The notes under the pieces: model-generated
Seen by the model: the letters and a program-made list of their open reading frames with translations, nothing else
What the model was told of the DNA's origin: nothing
The model's database searches: none
Shown: in pieces, positions 60,323 to 64,000 of the stretch
How the letters are laid out: each line of letters opens with the position of its first letter
How positions within the stretch are numbered: position 1 is the stretch's first letter
Translations under genes and position numbers: made by a program
Source: Marasmius tenuissimus
Taxonomy: Eukaryota; Basidiomycota; Agaricomycetes; Agaricales; Marasmiaceae
Direction: 5' to 3'
Assembly (NCBI GenBank): GCA_029532415.1
Contig: JAQOTA010000047.1
Span: forward strand, 186,001 to 250,000
Length of the DNA stretch: 64,000 nt

Positions 60323-60924
60323 TGCCCTTAACCTGTACCATCTGCTGTCGAGTTGTCGTAATTTATGCTTGTTCTACTCAACATTCCTCAGGGGACACTT
60401 AGATGGATAGGGCGGTCTTTGCCAGCCTCTCCCGAACAAGAGTGCGCAGCGATCGCAATACAAGTTTCATTGATACCAGCCGCCGCTATTCAGGCTAAGA
60501 CCGCCTCTGTTTGCTATGAATGTTCAATAATCAATGCTCGACTATAACTGTAAACATAGAGGAACAGTCCACTGTCCAGTCGGACATTGAAGAGAATTGA
60601 AGTCCTCATCAAGTCACAACGTACTGCGGTGACCCGACTATAATTACTTTCCGTGTAGCCGCCCATTATTACGATCTCTTTGAGCGTCTTTCACCCCCGA
60701 AGAAAAATAACAAGACTACAAAAGCTGTCGTTGTAATTAAGAGGTCTCTATTGTCCAGAAATGCAGTACACTAGGTACAGCGCATTTGTTGGGATTTTGA
60801 TTTACGGCATTGTCGTGGAAAATGTCTCTCCACGTGGTGCAATTATTGAGTACTCCTCCTTCGTCGTCGACCACGACGTTGGAACACCCTTCCTCGTCGT
60901 CGTGCATAGTGAGTACTGACCACC
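60323..60924. promoter_or_regulatory. Intergenic region and promoter of the proline-rich gene
   Basis: About 600 bp between the CTR9 stop and the next start codon. No gene supported. Confidence 0.5.
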
Positions 60925-63900
60925 ATGGCTCGTCAACGAGACGCACTTCCTCGCTTGAACATTCCTGCAAGCCTTAATATGCAGCAACCCCGCGGTCAAC
61001 CTCTTTTCTCTCCTGCTCTTCCTACTTCTCTTCAGCATAGTTTCCATCCTCCAATGCCTAATATGAATATGCAGACACCTATGCAGCCATTCTTTAATCC
61101 CCAACCACCAGCAGCGCCAGCACGTCCTACCCATGCTTCCCAGGCGACAATTTCGCATTTAGCAGCCGCTGGCATTCACCCCCCAAATGGCTTCCCAATT
61201 ACCCCTTTAGCTGGCCATTTCTCCAGGCCTTCAATGGCTTTGCAGGGACCTGGTCATCATGGGCCTCCTCATAGGAACAGAAGACAGCTGAGCATTGGTG
61301 GGCCACCGAAGGCCGTTCTCGGAGGTCCAGCGAGGAAAACAAGTCCGTTACCCCCACCCTCCGTTTCGCCAGTACCGCCGCCGCCCCCGCCGGCGAAAAC
61401 GAAAAAGATGACCGTGAACCTTCCGAAGGAGACAGTACCTGCAGAGGAAGAAGGTCAACCTCCTACTAGACCGCCCTGGGCCCGTTCCATGGTCGACGCG
61501 CCGCCTCTGCCACCGGAGGAACCCGTGGAGCCCGTCGAGCTTACCACAGCGGGGGTATATCCTCCGGACCAATGGAGGCTCGCTATACCACCTAGTGTTG
61601 ATGTCTTTCTTCCTGGGAAGGTTTGTTCAGTTCCATGTTGTATTTGCTCATCTATTGATGTGACCCCTACAGAGTTCCTGGGAGACCATCAAGCACCGAC
61701 ATATAGAAGAGAAGCTAGAGAAACTAGGGGTAGAACGCGGTGCGAATTCCGTTCCCCAGATTCATGCACCTCACGGGCGCGCTGCGTCGGTACGTTTGTT
61801 CCGTTAGACTCGATGATTGTTTATTTGCATTAACATCCACACGTGTTCTTCTTTGTGCCTTCTTAATCTCTTTGCCTCATTAAGATCTCATCTCCCGCTG
61901 ACCCTGCTCTCCTACTATTCAAGCTGAACAAGCTTCAGCAATCCCAACTCAATTCCGGCAACAACTCCCTCACAACATCACCTCAACCTCCTTTTGGGCT
62001 TTCCCCTTCTCCAACATTCTCACAGCCGCGATTTATCACGAATCGTCACGGCCATAGTCTCTCACTCGCGCAGCCCCCGACTCACTTGGGTGTCCACCCC
62101 AATCCCAATCCGTTTGGTCCAAACGCCACTCTGGGGTCAGACGCAAACACAACTGTGGGTAGTAGTCCAAGGTTCTCACCTGCACCGGAATCGACGCGGA
62201 GTGACGGGATTATTGCTCCTCAGGGTAGAGCACCGGTCGTTATGTCTTCACTGGTTCCCCCTCCACTTTCTGCCGTCCGCCGGGAAAGCAACCCCGACTT
62301 CTCTCGGGGTTTCGGCTTAGATATCCCCGAAGAGGAAGAAGAAGAGGAGGAGGAGGCATTGGAAGGGCAACAAAGGCAAGATGACGCGGAAGGCGAACCG
62401 AGTGGCGCGGTTCAAGAAGCTGAATTGCCTACCGTTGAGATGGACCAGGTTGATGAAGATGCTATCGGGAACCCGGAGAGTGACAAGGAGAATGATGAGA
62501 ACGAGGTTGCAGATGGCTTGTTAACTGCAACCAACAGTCAGGACCATTCAAGACATGTTTCCCGTTTGTCAGCAGCGCTGTCGCTACGTTCTTTCGGTGG
62601 GTTGGTTGCTGAAGGTCTGGGCGAGAGGATCAACACGCTGAGGGAAGAATCAGGTACTCCACGTCAGGATGTAGAATTGGAATCTGGAGTAGAGGAATGG
62701 ACGGGTTCTGAGGATGCTGATGGCTACGCGGGTGGTAATGGATCGGAAGATGGCGATGATGATGAGGTACGTGAACCTCCTTTATTAAGGGTTCAATCGC
62801 TGAAGATCTTTACAGAGTATCGGTGAATGGTCAAATCCCTCAGACGAAGAGAGGGCTCGTCAACAGCGTGCTGAACGCCGCCGCCGGGGTACCGCTGAAA
62901 GCGAACAACCCAGGCGGCTACCCAAATTCCCAAGGCCGCCGGAAACCACAGCCTATCACTTCATGCACCAACAGGCTGGTGATGAAGACGAAATCATTTC
63001 CAACCCCAGTGAAGAAGGCCAACACGAGTATCTGAACGTCCATGGTCATTATCAACAACATCCTCCGTCCAGCTCTACCCGATCGCCTCGTCCACTACCT
63101 CCTTTACCTCACTCACGGGGCCCTTCAGGCCAGCTCTCGGTTCACGACCCGGCCCTCGCTCACTCAAGGCAGCCTTCTGATGTCTCCGTAGGCGCTTCCC
63201 GACCTTCACAATCAGTCTCAGCGAACTTGAACCCATTGGCGAAACCGTTCGTCTTTGGGGCCCCGGTCCCACGAGAATCCAATAATCCCAGCTGGCCCCC
63301 TCAGCCTCCGTCGATAACCCATTCTCGCATCTCTTCGATAAGTGCAAAACCACTCAATGCAGCTGCCATAGAGTTCAAACCTGGTTTCACCTTCACGTTC
63401 CCTGCTCCAGTTCCCAATTTCCCAGTGCCCGAAACGTCGTCAAGTTCTATGTTCCCGCTTGCGATGCCGGAACCAAGACCACTACCGATTCTTCCTCCGG
63501 AGGAATACGAGTCATCGCCTTTCAAGGTCCAGGGAAGAGAGAAGCGCCAACGCACTGGATCAGATGCGTCGGTGCAAGAGGGCGACAGTATGGCATCGTT
63601 TAGGTTCCCCGCCACTGGTTCTGTGGATTCCCCAATGCATGCTGCGAACATCAAGAGAGTCATTTCTCCTCTACCTCCATTGCAACTGAATCCTGCCGCA
63701 GAACCCTTCACATTCGCCGGGTTCTCAGCAGCTGCAACGCTGCCTAATATCCTCAACAACATCGGCATCAGTCACAGCCCTGAAGACGATACCCTACTTC
63801 AGGAAAGCAATAAGGAGAACGAGAAGGGCGACGACCAGGACGTTGACCAGGAAGGGTTCACTCTACCTTCCCTTGCAGTTGGAAGCGCCAAGACCAAGCG

Positions 63901-64000
63901 TGCTCCGATTCCTCTGGACTTCAAACATCCTGTGTCACAAAACACGGTCCCGGCTGGACTATTCAAAGCACTGGTCAACAACGGTGAAGAGAGGACGAGG
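60925..64000 (+). CDS. Large proline-rich protein of unknown function (3' end outside window)
   Basis: Partial: the frame is open at the window edge. Exons 60925-61620, 61673-61789, 61885-62766 and 62816 to beyond 64000 keep frame (introns 52, 95 and 49 nt); at least 960 aa. The N-terminus is Pro/Gln/Met-rich (PPMPNMNMQTPMQPFFNPQ), then SPVPPPPPPAKTKKMTVNLP. A globular-looking conserved piece spans the first intron (PPDQWRLAIPPSVDVFLPGK, then SWETIKHRHIEEKLEKLGVE). The middle is acidic (EEEEEEEEEALE) and the rest is Ser/Pro-rich. No named domain is visible. The short conserved segment would be the part to search. It probably works as a nuclear or cytoplasmic scaffold, but that is only inferred from composition. 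Confidence 0.8.

Noticed and set aside
59364..60341. 325-codon minus-strand frame opposite the 3' end of CTR9
   Set aside because: The plus strand encodes the conserved Ctr9 tail across several introns; the minus frame ignores those introns and has no domain.
1..64000. tRNA, rRNA or CRISPR elements
   Set aside because: No B-box with a matching cloverleaf and no regularly spaced repeats were found by eye; a tRNA scan would be needed to exclude a tRNA fully.

Overview
This window looks like a chromosome segment of a basidiomycete fungus, most likely an Agaricomycete. The genes carry short introns (about 49 to 100 nt) with GTRNGN donors and YAG acceptors. Conserved products include Ssn6/Cyc8, Brl1/Brr6, a mitochondrial ClpP, a Yap1/Pap1-type bZIP factor, Ctr9 and SERF. 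The accessory part carries family types typical of mushrooms: an NACHT NLR, F-box proteins with an N-terminal coiled coil, BTB proteins, and small proteins known only as hypotheticals. No bacterial, viral, CRISPR or rRNA signal was seen.

Layout. 1.4-5.7 kb: SSN6 (minus). 7.0-7.4 kb: a small SERF/4F5 gene (plus). 7.4-12.4 kb: gene-poor, with one clean hAT-like MITE at 9.26-9.94 kb. 12.4-15.0 kb: BRL1/BRR6 (minus) and CLPP (plus), head to head with about 110 bp between start codons. 15.0-18.5 kb: no confident gene. 18.2-37.6 kb: the accessory core. It is best read as two diverged tandem copies of one block: a small membrane protein gene on minus, a shared spacer, a second small membrane protein gene or relic on plus, then an F-box gene on plus. 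Only the first copy also holds an NACHT NLR, whose P-loop is destroyed. Its F-box gene is frameshifted, while the F-box gene of the second copy is intact. 38.2-40.3 kb: YAP1-like gene (minus). 40.3-43.5 kb: gene-poor. 43.5-45.1 kb: Zn2Cys6 gene (minus). 45.4-48.2 kb: a conserved small protein and a secreted protein. 49.1-52.6 kb: two BTB genes in tandem. 52.9-53.5 kb: GNAT acetyltransferase. 53.6-55.2 kb: two ABM-fold genes in tandem (minus). 56.3-60.3 kb: CTR9. 60.9-64.0 kb: a proline-rich gene running off the end.

How the genes fit together. The conserved genes are ordinary nuclear housekeeping: transcription (Ssn6, Ctr9, Yap1-like, Zn2Cys6), the nuclear envelope (Brl1/Brr6) and mitochondrial proteolysis (ClpP). 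The middle 20 kb is birth-and-death territory, with local duplication, pseudogenes, a long diverged inverted repeat and recent gene decay. The least explained genes are the small single-pass membrane proteins at 18.5, 23.9 and 31.7 kb. They share a three-coding-exon, phase-0 structure, with the membrane span at the exon 2/3 junction. Gene models were built by hand from splice signals and reading-frame continuity. Exon edges are exact where given, but none has transcript support.
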